From contig NZ_WFLK01000002.1 in assembly GCF_009208565.1 (NCBI RefSeq), positions 186,001-250,000 of the forward strand: a DNA stretch of 64,000 nucleotides, written 5' to 3'. This document shows, piece by piece, positions 17,183-25,414 of the stretch (position 1 is the stretch's first letter; each line of letters opens with the position of its first letter). Both the position numbers and the translations under genes were made by a program. A model generated the notes under the pieces. It was not told where the DNA came from. It saw nothing but the letters and a program-made list of their open reading frames with translations, and did no database searches. Source of the stretch: Janthinobacterium aquaticum. Its GTDB lineage: Bacteria; Pseudomonadota; Gammaproteobacteria; Burkholderiales; Burkholderiaceae_D.

Positions 17183-18280
17183 ATGACTACGACTCCGACT
17201 ATCACCATCACGCCATCCGCCCATCCGCTGTCCGACGCCGAGCGCGCCGAACGCATGAACAAGCCGGCCTTTGGCCGCGTGTTTACCGATCATATGGTGG
17301 TCATTCCTTACCGCGACGGCAAATGGCAGCAGGGCGAACTGAAAGCCTACGGCCCTCTGATGCTGGACCCGTCGGCCTCGTCGCTCCATTACGGCCAGGC
17401 CATCTTCGAAGGCTACAAGGCGTTTGCCCAGCCGGATGGCAGCATCAAGACCTTCCGTCCTGAACAGAATGCCGAGCGCTTCAACCGCAGCGCGGCGCGC
17501 CTGGCCATGCCGGCCATTCCGGTCGAGTTGTTCCTGGAAGCGGGCGACGCGCTGATTTCGCTGGACCGTAAATGGGTGCCGGGCAAGACCGGCGAGAGCC
17601 TGTACATGCGTCCGCTGATGATCGCGACCGACCCGTTCCTGGGCGTGCGTCCATCGGAAGAATACCTGTTCGTGCTGTTTGCTTCGCCAGCCGGCGCCTA
17701 TTTCCCGCAAGGCGTCAAACCAGTCACGGTCTGGATCAGCGAAGACTACGTACGCGCTGCGCCAGGCGGCACCGGTGAAGCCAAGTGCGCCGGCAACTAC
17801 GCGGCCAGCCTGATGGCGCAGGCGCAAGCGCAGGAAAAAGGCTGCGACCAGGTGGTCTGGCTGGACGCAGTACACCGCGAATTCATCGAAGAGATGGGCG
17901 GCATGAATCTGTTCTTCGTCTACAAGGACGGCGACAAAGTCACGGTAGTGACGCCGGAACTGACCGGCACGCTGCTGCCCGGCATTACCCGCCGCAGCCT
18001 GCTGGAAATGGCGCGCGAACTGGGCTATGCCACCGAAGAGCGCAAACTGTCGGTACAGCAATGGCGCGACGATATTGCGTCCGGCCGCATGACCGAAGTA
18101 TTTGCCTGCGGCACCGCTGCCGTGATTACGCCGGTGGGCGTGGCCAAGGCCAACGGCTTCGAGATGACCATCAACAACAACGAAAACGGCGCCGTCACGC
18201 TGGCGCTGCGTGAGGCGCTGCTGGGCCTGCAGCATGGCACCGTGCCTGATACCAAGGGCTGGATGCACAAGGTCTGCTAA
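17183..18280 (+). CDS. ilvE: Branched-chain amino acid aminotransferase
   Basis: A 365-residue PLP enzyme of fold type IV that interconverts leucine, isoleucine and valine with their 2-keto acids, in the cytoplasm. The Schiff-base lysine lies in GTGEAKCAGNYAASL (about residue 206). Other family marks are LHYGQAIFEGYKAF at about residue 70 and MTEVFACGTAAVITPVG near residue 310. The length and N-terminal extension match the long bacterial/eukaryotic BCAT group. A probable -10 element TACAAT lies about 40 bases upstream, and a terminator hairpin follows at 18302. Confidence 0.95.
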   Translation: MTTTPTITITPSAHPLSDAERAERMNKPAFGRVFTDHMVVIPYRDGKWQQGELKAYGPLMLDPSASSLHYGQAIFEGYKAFAQPDGSIKTFRPEQNAERFNRSAARLAMPAIPVELFLEAGDALISLDRKWVPGKTGESLYMRPLMIATDPFLGVRPSEEYLFVLFASPAGAYFPQGVKPVTVWISEDYVRAAPGGTGEAKCAGNYAASLMAQAQAQEKGCDQVVWLDAVHREFIEEMGGMNLFFVYKDGDKVTVVTPELTGTLLPGITRRSLLEMARELGYATEERKLSVQQWRDDIASGRMTEVFACGTAAVITPVGVAKANGFEMTINNNENGAVTLALREALLGLQHGTVPDTKGWMHKVC

Positions 18281-18301
18281 GTCGGATACTGTTTGAACCT
18301 G

Positions 18302-18328
18302 CGCCGGCACCCAGTTGCCGGCGTTTTT
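18302..18328 (+). terminator. Rho-independent terminator of ilvE
   Basis: Perfect 8-base stem CGCCGGCA/TGCCGGCG, 6-base loop, then five T. It sits 22 bases after the ilvE stop and just before the RNase T2 ribosome-binding site. Confidence 0.85.
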
Positions 18329-18345
18329 CTATCCCGAGGAATCGC

Positions 18346-19062
18346 ATGTCCCTGAGAACCTTTGTGCCAGCCCTGGCCGCCCTGATGCTGAGTCTGTCTG
18401 CCGGCGCCGTCCATGCAGCCGAAGCGCAGTGCGCCGTACCGCGCAACGTCACCTATGCCGACTACGACGTCAAGCCGTCCGACGAGCGCAACACCTGCTA
18501 CAAGCAGAGCACCAACGTGCCGACCGATTACTTTATGCTGGCGCTGTCGTGGTCGCCCGGTTTTTGCGACAGCCAGCGCCGCCGCGGCGAGATTTCCAAA
18601 AAGGCCGCCTTCCAGTGTTCGGAGAATAACCATTTCGGCTGGATCGTGCACGGCCTGTGGGCGCAGTCGGCCAATCCGGCCACCTGCGACGACATTTCCG
18701 TGACGCCGCCGCGCAAGACCGAGCTGCACCCGCGCTATTGCAAGGGCAACCTGCCCAAACTGGCGCCGTCCGAAATCCTGCCCTATATGTGCATGCAGCC
18801 CGGTGAAGCGCTGCTGCAGGGCGAGTGGGAAAAACACGGCGCCTGCGACTTCGATACCGCCAAACAGTATTTCGAGAAAGAGCGCGAGCTGTTCCAGGCC
18901 TTGAAACTGCCCGATACCGCCATGTCGAAAAACGAGCTGTTCAAATGGATAAAGCAGCACAACCCGCAGCTGAAAGACAAGTGGCTGGGCTATGAAAACC
19001 ATAGCGGCGAGTTGCGGATTTGTTATTCGAAGGATTTCAAGGTAATCGATTGCCAACGGTAG
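18346..19062 (+). CDS. Secreted ribonuclease T2 family enzyme
   Basis: A 238-residue protein with a signal peptide (cleavage after VHAAEA), so it acts in the periplasm or outside. Both catalytic segments of the T2 family are present: CAS I as WIVHGLWAQ at about residue 100 and CAS II as EWEKHGACD at about residue 160. It should cut RNA without strong base preference through a 2',3'-cyclic phosphate. Eight or more cysteines suggest disulphides. The TAG stop lies inside the first bases of repeat copy B. Confidence 0.93.
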   Translation: MSLRTFVPALAALMLSLSAGAVHAAEAQCAVPRNVTYADYDVKPSDERNTCYKQSTNVPTDYFMLALSWSPGFCDSQRRRGEISKKAAFQCSENNHFGWIVHGLWAQSANPATCDDISVTPPRKTELHPRYCKGNLPKLAPSEILPYMCMQPGEALLQGEWEKHGACDFDTAKQYFEKERELFQALKLPDTAMSKNELFKWIKQHNPQLKDKWLGYENHSGELRICYSKDFKVIDCQR

Positions 19063-19199
19063 GTCGGGTAGGTCGGATTAGCCGCGCAGCGGCGTAATCC
19101 GACAATATTGTTGGCGTAACCTGGCAACACCGCACGCGCCAACAATGTTGTCGGATTACGGCCCGAAGGGCCTCGGCGGCCCCGCCTAATCCGACCTAC
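19059..19199. repeat. GTAGGTCGGATTAG palindromic repeat, copy B
   Basis: This 141 bp copy has a doubled left end (GTAGGTCGG-GTAGGTCGGATTAG) and the inverted right end CCTAATCCGACCTAC. Internal GTAATCCGACAATATTG pairs with CAATGTTGTCGGATTAC. It provides the stop codon of the RNase T2 gene and separates it from the downstream transporter. Confidence 0.9.
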
Positions 19200-19223
19200 G
19201 ATCCTGTCATTCAACATCATAAA

Positions 19224-20609
19224 ATGTTCAAGCAATCAACCCCCACCATGGTCGGCCCGGACGGCCTGCCCCCGAACGCGCGTGTTTGGGCCATGCTGTC
19301 GCTGGCCATCGGCGTGGGCATGGCCTCGCTCGATACGGCCATTGCCAATACGGCCTTGCCAGCCATTGCCAACGAACTGCAGACGACGCCAGCGGCGTCG
19401 GTCTGGATCGTCAATGTCTACCAGCTGGCCATGGTGGCGACCTTGCTGCCGTTTTCGGCGCTGGGAGAAATCGTCGGCTACCGGCGCGTGTTTATCAGCG
19501 GCATGTTCCTCTTTACACTGGCCTCGCTCGCCTGCGCACTGGCCTGGTCGCTGCCGTCGCTGGTGCTGGCGCGGCTGTTCCAGGGCGTGGGGGCCAGCGC
19601 CATGATGAGCGTCAATACCGCCATGCTGCGTTCGCTGTATCCGCCGCACCTGGTTGGACGCGCATTTGGCAACAATGCGCTGGTGGTGGCGGTGGCGTTT
19701 GCCATCGGCCCGACGGCCGCCTCGCTGATCCTGGCCACCTCATCGTGGCCGTGGCTGTTTGCGATCAACGTGCCGCTGGGCTTGCTTGGCTTTTTCCTGG
19801 CCAGCCGCATGCTGCCGGCCACGCCGCTGGCCGCGCACCGGCTCGATGCGCGCACGGCCATCTATAACGTGGGTGCGTTTGGCCTGTTGATTTTGCTGTT
19901 TGGCGACGCCGCCCACCATGCCGCGCTGACCACCCTGTTGCCCGAGCTGCTGGCCGTGATCGTATTTTTTGTCCTGTTGCTGCGCCGCCAGGCCGGGCAT
20001 CAGGCGCCGATGCTGCCGATCGACCTGTTTCGCCGGCCGCTGTTCCTGCTCTCTTCACTGACGGCCATCTGCACCTTTGCTGCGCAGGGGCTGGCCTTTG
20101 TGGCGCTGCCGTTTTATTTCGAGACCACGCTGGGCCGCTCGCCGATACAAACCGGTTTCCTGATGACGCCATGGGCCGTGCTGGTAGCGGTAATGGCGCC
20201 GATCGCCGGGCGCCTGAGCGACCGTTATTCACCCGGCGTGCTGGGCGGCATCGGCCTGGCGGCGTTGGCGGCGGGGTTGCTGACGCTGGTGTGGCTGCCG
20301 CACCAGGCCAGCGTGCTTGATATCGGCTGGCGCATGGCGCTGTGCGGTATCGGTTTCGGTTTTTTCCAGGCGCCCAACCTGAAAGCCATTATGAGCAGCG
20401 CACCGGCGCACCGCAGCGGCGGCGCCAGCGGGGTGGTGGCCACTTCGCGCCTGATAGGCCAGGCCAGCGGCGCAGCGCTGGTGGCGTATTGCTTTACCGT
20501 CTCGGTGACCGGTGGCGCGACCTATTCGCTGTGGCTGGCCGCCGGCTTTGCCGCCGTGGCCAGCATCGCCAGCTTTTCACGGCTGGCGGTGACGCCGAAA
20601 GCCGTGTAG
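19224..20609 (+). CDS. MFS drug transporter, DHA2 (14-helix) family
   Basis: A 461-residue inner-membrane protein with about 14 predicted helices. Marks of the EmrB/QacA group are MASLDTAIANTALPAIANEL in helix 1, WIVNVYQLAMVATLLPFSAL in helix 2 and the motif-A-like LGEIVGYRRVF. It probably exports toxic organic compounds with proton antiport; the substrate is unknown. The start follows repeat copy B by 24 bases with no clear ribosome-binding site; an in-frame ATG encoding MVGPDGLPPNARVW lies 8 codons further on. It is convergent with the acyl-CoA synthetase, with a 9-base gap. Confidence 0.88.
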   Translation: MFKQSTPTMVGPDGLPPNARVWAMLSLAIGVGMASLDTAIANTALPAIANELQTTPAASVWIVNVYQLAMVATLLPFSALGEIVGYRRVFISGMFLFTLASLACALAWSLPSLVLARLFQGVGASAMMSVNTAMLRSLYPPHLVGRAFGNNALVVAVAFAIGPTAASLILATSSWPWLFAINVPLGLLGFFLASRMLPATPLAAHRLDARTAIYNVGAFGLLILLFGDAAHHAALTTLLPELLAVIVFFVLLLRRQAGHQAPMLPIDLFRRPLFLLSSLTAICTFAAQGLAFVALPFYFETTLGRSPIQTGFLMTPWAVLVAVMAPIAGRLSDRYSPGVLGGIGLAALAAGLLTLVWLPHQASVLDIGWRMALCGIGFGFFQAPNLKAIMSSAPAHRSGGASGVVATSRLIGQASGAALVAYCFTVSVTGGATYSLWLAAGFAAVASIASFSRLAVTPKAV

Positions 20610-20618
20610 GGCGCCGGA

Positions 20619-22253
20619 CTAGACGTCGATGGCCTTGCTTGAGTGCATGCGCTTGCGCAGTTCGAACTTCTGGATTTTGCCGGTCGAAGTGCGCGGCAGC
20701 GGGCCGAAGTAGATGGCCTTGGGCACTTTGAAGCCGGCCAGATGCTGCTTGCAAAAGGCTATCAGCTCTTCAGCCGTGACGCTGGCGTCTTCACGCAGCT
20801 CGACAAACGCGCACGGCGTCTCGCCCCATTTTTCATCGGGCTGGGCAATCACGGCCGCTGCCAGCACCTGTGGGTGGTGGTACAGCGCATCTTCAACTTC
20901 GACGCTGGAGATATTTTCGCCACCGGAAATAATGATGTCTTTGCTGCGGTCCTTGAGCTTGATATAGCCGTCCGGATACTGCACGCCCAGGTCGCCCGTA
21001 TGGAACCAGCCGCCGGCAAACGCCTCGCGCGTGGCTTTCTCATTTTTCAGGTAGCCCTTCATGCAGATATTGCCGCGAAACATGATCTCGCCGATCTGCT
21101 GGCCATCGGCCGCCACCGGCTGCATGGTGTCCGGGTCCAGCACAGCCACCGCGCTTTGCAAGTGGTAGCGCACGCCCTGGCGTGACTTCAATACAGCGCG
21201 CTGATCCTGCGGCAGGCTGGCCCAGTCTTCCTGTTCGGCGCAGATCGAGGCCGGGCCATACACTTCCGTCAGGCCGTAGGAATGGATCAGGTCAAAACCC
21301 ATCGCCTCGATCCTGGCCAGCATGGCCGCCGGCGGCGGTGCGCCAGCCACCATGCCGCGCACGGTCCAGTCGATGCCATCGCGCCAGCTGGCCGGTGCAT
21401 TGGCCAGCGCCGCATGCACGATGGGCGCGGCGCAGTAATGGGTCACGCGCAGCTCGCGTATCAGGTCGAACACCAGCTTGGGCTCGAACTTGCGCAGGCA
21501 CACATTGACGCCGGCGCGCGCTGCAATCGACCAGGGGAAGCACCAGCCATTGCAGTGAAACATGGGGAGCGTCCACAGGTAGACGGCGTGCTTGGGCATG
21601 TCCCATTCGAGGATATTGGACAGCGCATTGAGCGCAGCGCCACGGTGGTGATACACCACGCCTTTCGGGTCGCCGGTGGTGCCGGACGTGTAGTTAAGCG
21701 CAATTGCATCCCATTCGTCAGCCGGGGCCTGCCAGGCGTAGGCCGGGTCGCCGCCGGCCAGCAGGGTCTCGTAGTCGAGTTCGGCAAAGGGTCCGACCTG
21801 CGGACCCAGCAGGTCGTTGACCTGGATCACGCGCAGCTCGGGCAACTGCTCGGTCATCTGGCGCGCCAGCTCGGCAAATTCGGTGTCGGCCAGCAAGACC
21901 TTGGCTTGTCCATGGCGCAGCATGAATATCAGCGTGGGCAGGTCGAGCCGGATATTGAGCGCGTTGAGCACGGCGCCGGCCATCGGCACGCCAAAGCTCG
22001 CTTCCACCATGGCAGGCGTATTGGGCAGCATGGCCGCCACCACATCGTCCTTGCCCACGCCGAGCTGGCGCAAGCCGGATGCGAGGCGGCGCGTGCGCTC
22101 GTATGTGTCGCGCCAGTTCTGGCGCAGCGGGCCGTGAGCAATTGCCAGCCGGTCGCCATACACGTCGGCGGCGCGGGCAATATAGTCGAGCGGGGTGAGG
22201 GCGGCGTAATTGGCCTGGTTCTTGCCAAGGCCGCTGTTGAAGTCGGGCGTCAT
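20619..22253 (-). CDS. Fatty acyl-CoA synthetase (AMP-binding enzyme)
   Basis: A 544-residue member of the acyl-adenylate-forming family that activates a carboxylic acid to its CoA thioester with ATP. The AMP-binding P-loop YTSGTTGDPKGVVYHH is at about residue 180, followed by HSYGLTEVYGP, GWFHTGDLG and the C-terminal hinge and lysine region KDIIISGGENIS and PRTSTGKIQKFELR. Overall it resembles medium- to long-chain acyl-CoA or methylmercaptopropionate-CoA ligases; the substrate is not certain. The start at 22253 is supported by AGGAGACCAGCAGC. It is divergent from a Crp-family regulator. Confidence 0.9.
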   Translation of the reverse strand: MTPDFNSGLGKNQANYAALTPLDYIARAADVYGDRLAIAHGPLRQNWRDTYERTRRLASGLRQLGVGKDDVVAAMLPNTPAMVEASFGVPMAGAVLNALNIRLDLPTLIFMLRHGQAKVLLADTEFAELARQMTEQLPELRVIQVNDLLGPQVGPFAELDYETLLAGGDPAYAWQAPADEWDAIALNYTSGTTGDPKGVVYHHRGAALNALSNILEWDMPKHAVYLWTLPMFHCNGWCFPWSIAARAGVNVCLRKFEPKLVFDLIRELRVTHYCAAPIVHAALANAPASWRDGIDWTVRGMVAGAPPPAAMLARIEAMGFDLIHSYGLTEVYGPASICAEQEDWASLPQDQRAVLKSRQGVRYHLQSAVAVLDPDTMQPVAADGQQIGEIMFRGNICMKGYLKNEKATREAFAGGWFHTGDLGVQYPDGYIKLKDRSKDIIISGGENISSVEVEDALYHHPQVLAAAVIAQPDEKWGETPCAFVELREDASVTAEELIAFCKQHLAGFKVPKAIYFGPLPRTSTGKIQKFELRKRMHSSKAIDV

Positions 22254-22386
22254 GCTGCTGGTCTCCTTGAATGTTTGGGCCAGCATAGCACCGGGTAGTG
22301 GAAATTACTGTCACCGAGGCGACATCGTGCTGGACGGGTGGGATAATGTAAAATCAATCATTGCGTTTTTGAAAGATGCCAGCACA

Positions 22387-23079
22387 GTGAGGGATTTGCA
22401 CGACAGCACCATCGACCTGTCCGGCCATGCCTGGTTCCAGGCACTGGCCCCGGTCCACCGGCAATGGCTGCGCGATGGCGCCAGCGTGCAGCAGTTTGCG
22501 GCCGGCACCCATGTGGCGCGCCGCGGTGAGCCGTCGCTGTACTGGATCGGCGTCGAATCGGGCTTGATCAAGCTAGCGGTCGGCAATGCCGACGGGCGCG
22601 GCGCCACGTTTTCCGGCGTGCCTGCCGGCAGCTGGTGCGGCGAAGGCAGCGTGCTCAAACGCGAAGCGCGCCGCTATGATGTGGTGGCCGTGCGCGATTC
22701 GATCATCGTGCTGGTGCCGGCCGACCTGTTTCATCGCCTGCTCGCTGCCAGCCTGTCGTTCAATGCCTTTGTGATACAACAATTGAATGAGCGCATGGGC
22801 CAGTATATTGCCGCCATCCAGAACCAGCGCCTGCTCAGCGTGGACGCGCAGGTAGCGCAGGCCATCGCGCAGCTGTTCCACCCCATGCTATGCCCGCGCA
22901 CGTCCAAGGTGCTTGAGTTGTCGCAAGAAGAGATCGGCCTGTTGACCGGCATCTCGCGCCAGCGCGTCAACCGCGCCTTGCGCCATCTGGCCGAGCTGGG
23001 CCTGGTCAGCATTGCCTACCAGGCCATCAGCGTGGTCGACCTCGATGGTTTGCGTTTGTATGGCACAGCGTCGCTGTAA
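22387..23079 (+). CDS. Crp/Fnr-family transcriptional regulator
   Basis: About 230 residues: an N-terminal cyclic-nucleotide-binding-type beta barrel (VARRGEPSLYWIGVESGLIK, then GSWCGEGSVLKREARRYDVV) and a C-terminal Crp winged helix with LSQEEIGLLTGISRQRVNRAL. The barrel lacks the cysteine set of Fnr, and the phosphate-binding pocket does not match Crp closely, so the signal is unknown. The frame is open well upstream into the acyl-CoA synthetase promoter; I chose the GTG at 22387 (VRDLHDSTIDLSGH) by family length, but the start is uncertain. It may control the divergent synthetase. Confidence 0.82.
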   Translation: MRDLHDSTIDLSGHAWFQALAPVHRQWLRDGASVQQFAAGTHVARRGEPSLYWIGVESGLIKLAVGNADGRGATFSGVPAGSWCGEGSVLKREARRYDVVAVRDSIIVLVPADLFHRLLAASLSFNAFVIQQLNERMGQYIAAIQNQRLLSVDAQVAQAIAQLFHPMLCPRTSKVLELSQEEIGLLTGISRQRVNRALRHLAELGLVSIAYQAISVVDLDGLRLYGTASL

Positions 23080-23140
23080 TGACAGTGTGGCGCGGTGTTT
23101 CATGGCATGCTGGCGTCTGCTTCCTTGATCCGGTTTTTGC

Positions 23141-23737
23141 ATGGCGCTGATTGCACACCATCCCTTGTTCCTGCTCGGCCTGCGTTTTCCGCGCCGGCTG
23201 CGCGTGACCGTGCGCCACGGCCACGTTACCCTGCACAATGAAATTGCCAGCCGCAAGCTGGGCAGCGGCGACAGTTTCGTGGTGCCGGCCTTTTTGCGTT
23301 TTGCCTGCGACGTGATGCCGGGCCGCGTGCAGCCGGCCGAATTCACGCTGGCGCTGGAACATGACGAGGCCGACGCGCCGTCCGGCGGCAAGCGCTGGAG
23401 CCGCGCGCTGGCCCAGCATATCTTCCAGGCGCCGCAGGGCAAATGGACGGCAGCGCGCCTGGCCGCGCTGTGGCAGGTGCCGCCGCACAAGGCCAGGGCG
23501 CGCCTGTTTGCCGAAGGTGAGGCCTTGCTGAGCCTGGTGCGCGAGCAGCGCCTTGCCCATGCGCTGCATGCGGCGGCGCAGCCGGGCGGCGCTGCGCAGC
23601 GCGACCTGGCGCAACTGGCGGCCGGTTCCGGCTTTGCTTCGGTACCGGCGTTTTGCGACGCCTGCAACGAGGTGGCGGGCCTGCGCCCGGCCTGGCTGCT
23701 CGGCCAGCCGGCGGGCCCAGGCCATCGTCCGCTATAA
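23141..23737 (+). CDS. AraC-type helix-turn-helix protein
   Basis: A 198-residue protein whose C-terminal 100 residues resemble the double helix-turn-helix of AraC regulators: WTAARLAALWQVPPHKARARL, then LRQ-like LVREQRLAHALHA and LAAGSGFASVPAFCDACNEV. The N-terminal part is short for an AraC sensor domain and includes a small cupin-like strand pattern. The target is unknown. Its stop codon overlaps a TATAAT element that may drive the next gene. Confidence 0.75.
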   Translation: MALIAHHPLFLLGLRFPRRLRVTVRHGHVTLHNEIASRKLGSGDSFVVPAFLRFACDVMPGRVQPAEFTLALEHDEADAPSGGKRWSRALAQHIFQAPQGKWTAARLAALWQVPPHKARARLFAEGEALLSLVREQRLAHALHAAAQPGGAAQRDLAQLAAGSGFASVPAFCDACNEVAGLRPAWLLGQPAGPGHRPL

Positions 23738-23738
23738 T
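23733..23738 (+). promoter_or_regulatory. TATAAT -10 element for a possible leaderless transcript
   Basis: A perfect TATAAT overlaps the stop codon of the AraC-like gene. Transcription would start about 7 bases after it, at or next to the ATG at 23745, which has no visible ribosome-binding site. No convincing -35 was found. Confidence 0.45.
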
Positions 23739-23744
23739 CGCGGC

Positions 23745-24140
23745 ATGGGATCTTTTCAACAACGCCGGCAACGATGGTCGTGGCAGCTGTGGTTCGCCTG
23801 CCTGGCGATACTGCTCAATGCGCTCACGCCGGCATTGTCGTATGCGTTTGTCTCCCATCAAGCCAGCAACCCAGCAGGCGATATCTGCTCATCGAGCGGC
23901 GCCGTCTACTCTGCAGCCGAACTCGGTCTTGATGGTGCGTCTTCCGGCGCCATCGACCATCACCTCAAGCATTGTCCGTATTGCCTGGGCCACGCCGGCA
24001 GCACCGGCCTGCCGCCAGCGCTGACGCCGCTGGTCGTCGTCAGCGGGCACGATGCCTATCCAGCGCTGTTTTACCAGTCGCCGCAGCCGCTGCCGGGATG
24101 GCAGCAGGCGCAGCCGCGCGGCCCGCCGCAAGCGGCCTGA
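23745..24140 (+). CDS. DUF2946 family protein
   Basis: A 131-residue protein with one N-terminal hydrophobic helix (WFACLAILLNALTPALSYA) and a His/Cys cluster DHHLKHCPYCLGHAG typical of DUF2946, a family found beside copper genes. The CxxC and His residues could bind copper in the periplasm. It is followed 88 bases on by sco and then the PCuAC chaperone, so a role in copper delivery is inferred. The ATG at 23745 fits a leaderless transcript. Confidence 0.78.
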   Translation: MGSFQQRRQRWSWQLWFACLAILLNALTPALSYAFVSHQASNPAGDICSSSGAVYSAAELGLDGASSGAIDHHLKHCPYCLGHAGSTGLPPALTPLVVVSGHDAYPALFYQSPQPLPGWQQAQPRGPPQAA

Positions 24141-24228
24141 ACCATGCTGTGGGTGGCGCCGTCGTGGCTGGCACAGGCCGGCCTTGCGCACCTTTTTCAT
24201 TCTGTTACGCCCATCGGGCCTGAAATAT

Positions 24229-24825
24229 ATGAAACGTCGTCTCTTTCTGCTCGCCGGTACGGCCGGCCTGCTCACGCTTGCCGCCTGCGAGCGCGAACCG
24301 AAACCCCATTACATCGGCCTGGATCTGACCGGTGGCGATTACAAGCCCGACTTCAAGCTGAGCGGCCCGGACGGCCGCGTCTATACGCTGGCCGACTTCA
24401 AGGGCAAGTATGTGATGGTGTTTTTCGGCTTTACTCAATGCCCGGACGTGTGTCCGACGGCGCTGTCGCGCGCGGTGGAAATCCGCAGCAAGCTGGGCGC
24501 CGATGCCGACAAAGTGCAGGTGGTGTTTATCAGCATCGACCCCGAGCGCGATACGCCCGAGTTGCTGGCTGAATACATGCGCGCCTTCGATCCCACGTTC
24601 CTGGGCCTGCGCACCGACCCGCAGAACACGGCGCAAACGGCCTTCAACTACAAGGTGTTCTACCGCCGCGTGGCCAGCGGCAGCTCCTACACCATGGACC
24701 ACACGGCCATTACCTATGTGCTCGATACGCAGGGGCGCATGCGCCTGGGCCTCAAGCACCAGATGACGGCCGATGAATGCGCGCAGGACATCAAGACTTT
24801 AATGACCTCGAAGTACACACTCTGA
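24229..24825 (+). CDS. Sco1/SenC family copper chaperone lipoprotein
   Basis: A 198-residue protein that begins with a lipoprotein signal (MKRRLFLLAGTAGLLTLAAC), so it is anchored in the periplasm. The thioredoxin-like domain carries the copper-binding CPDVC motif (about residue 78) and the distal His in MDHTAITYVLD. Sco proteins load or reduce the CuA site of cytochrome c oxidase. The frame extends upstream, but only the ATG at 24229 gives a proper signal peptide. It lies 12 bases before the PCuAC gene and is probably in one operon with it. Confidence 0.93.
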   Translation: MKRRLFLLAGTAGLLTLAACEREPKPHYIGLDLTGGDYKPDFKLSGPDGRVYTLADFKGKYVMVFFGFTQCPDVCPTALSRAVEIRSKLGADADKVQVVFISIDPERDTPELLAEYMRAFDPTFLGLRTDPQNTAQTAFNYKVFYRRVASGSSYTMDHTAITYVLDTQGRMRLGLKHQMTADECAQDIKTLMTSKYTL

Positions 24826-24837
24826 CAAGGAACCATC

Positions 24838-25302
24838 ATGACTTATCTGAAATCATTTGCCGCCATCTCCCTCGCCGTGCTGTCGTTCTCGGCCCTGGCC
24901 GACAGCGGCGTCAAGATCAGCGAACCGTGGGTGCGCGCCACCGTGCCACAGCAAAAGGCCACCGGCGCCTTTATGCAAATTACTGCCACCAAACCGATGC
25001 GCCTGCTCGAAGTGCGCTCGCCGGTGGCTGGCGTGGCTGAAATCCATGAAATGAGCATGAGCGACAATATGATGCGCATGCGCCAGGTCAAGGACATCGC
25101 GCTGCCGGCTGGCAAGGCGGTCGAACTGAAACCGGGCGGCTACCATGTGATGCTGATGGAGCTCAAGGGCCAGGTCAAGGCCGGCGACAAGGTGCCTTTG
25201 ACGCTGGTGGTCGAAGGTGACAACAAACAGCGCGAAACGATCGAAGTGATGGCCGAGGCGCGCGCGCTGGGGGCGGGCAATATGCCGGCGATGAAGCACT
25301 GA
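24838..25302 (+). CDS. Periplasmic copper chaperone PCu(A)C
   Basis: A 154-residue secreted protein with a signal peptide ending ALA and the cupredoxin-like PCuAC fold. The copper ligands are visible as EIHEMSMSDNMMRMR and YHVMLMELK, a His/Met pattern characteristic of the family. It hands Cu(I) to the CuA centre of cytochrome oxidase and works together with Sco, encoded just upstream. The start follows CAAGGAACCATC. A strong terminator follows at 25318. Confidence 0.93.
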   Translation: MTYLKSFAAISLAVLSFSALADSGVKISEPWVRATVPQQKATGAFMQITATKPMRLLEVRSPVAGVAEIHEMSMSDNMMRMRQVKDIALPAGKAVELKPGGYHVMLMELKGQVKAGDKVPLTLVVEGDNKQRETIEVMAEARALGAGNMPAMKH

Positions 25303-25317
25303 TACTGCGCTGGCTCA

Positions 25318-25346
25318 AGCCGGTCCTGAGGGGCCGGCTTTTTTTT
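25318..25346 (+). terminator. Rho-independent terminator after the copper genes
   Basis: A 9-base stem AGCCGGTCC/GGGCCGGCT (one T-G pair) with a 4-base loop, followed by a run of eight T. It closes the DUF2946-sco-PCuAC unit. Confidence 0.9.
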
Positions 25347-25360
25347 CGTTTCTTTGAAAG

Positions 25361-25409
25361 TTAAACGGTTGTTTGATACAATCTGATCCTGAATTAAACA
25401 GCCGTTTAA
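25361..25409. promoter_or_regulatory. Two operator palindromes before tetR-bcr
   Basis: Site 1 (25361-25376) is TTAAAC-GGTT-GTTTGA with one arm mismatch. Site 2 (25394-25409) is the perfect TTAAAC-AGCC-GTTTAA. Their centres are 33 bases apart, about three helical turns, and site 2 ends 5 bases before the regulator's ATG. This fits autorepression by the TetR protein at 25415. Confidence 0.7.
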
Positions 25410-25414
25410 AATTA

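Noticed and set aside
22210..22386. Longer start for the Crp-family gene
   Set aside because: The in-frame extension overlaps the start of the divergent acyl-CoA synthetase and adds a non-family N terminus without a ribosome-binding site.
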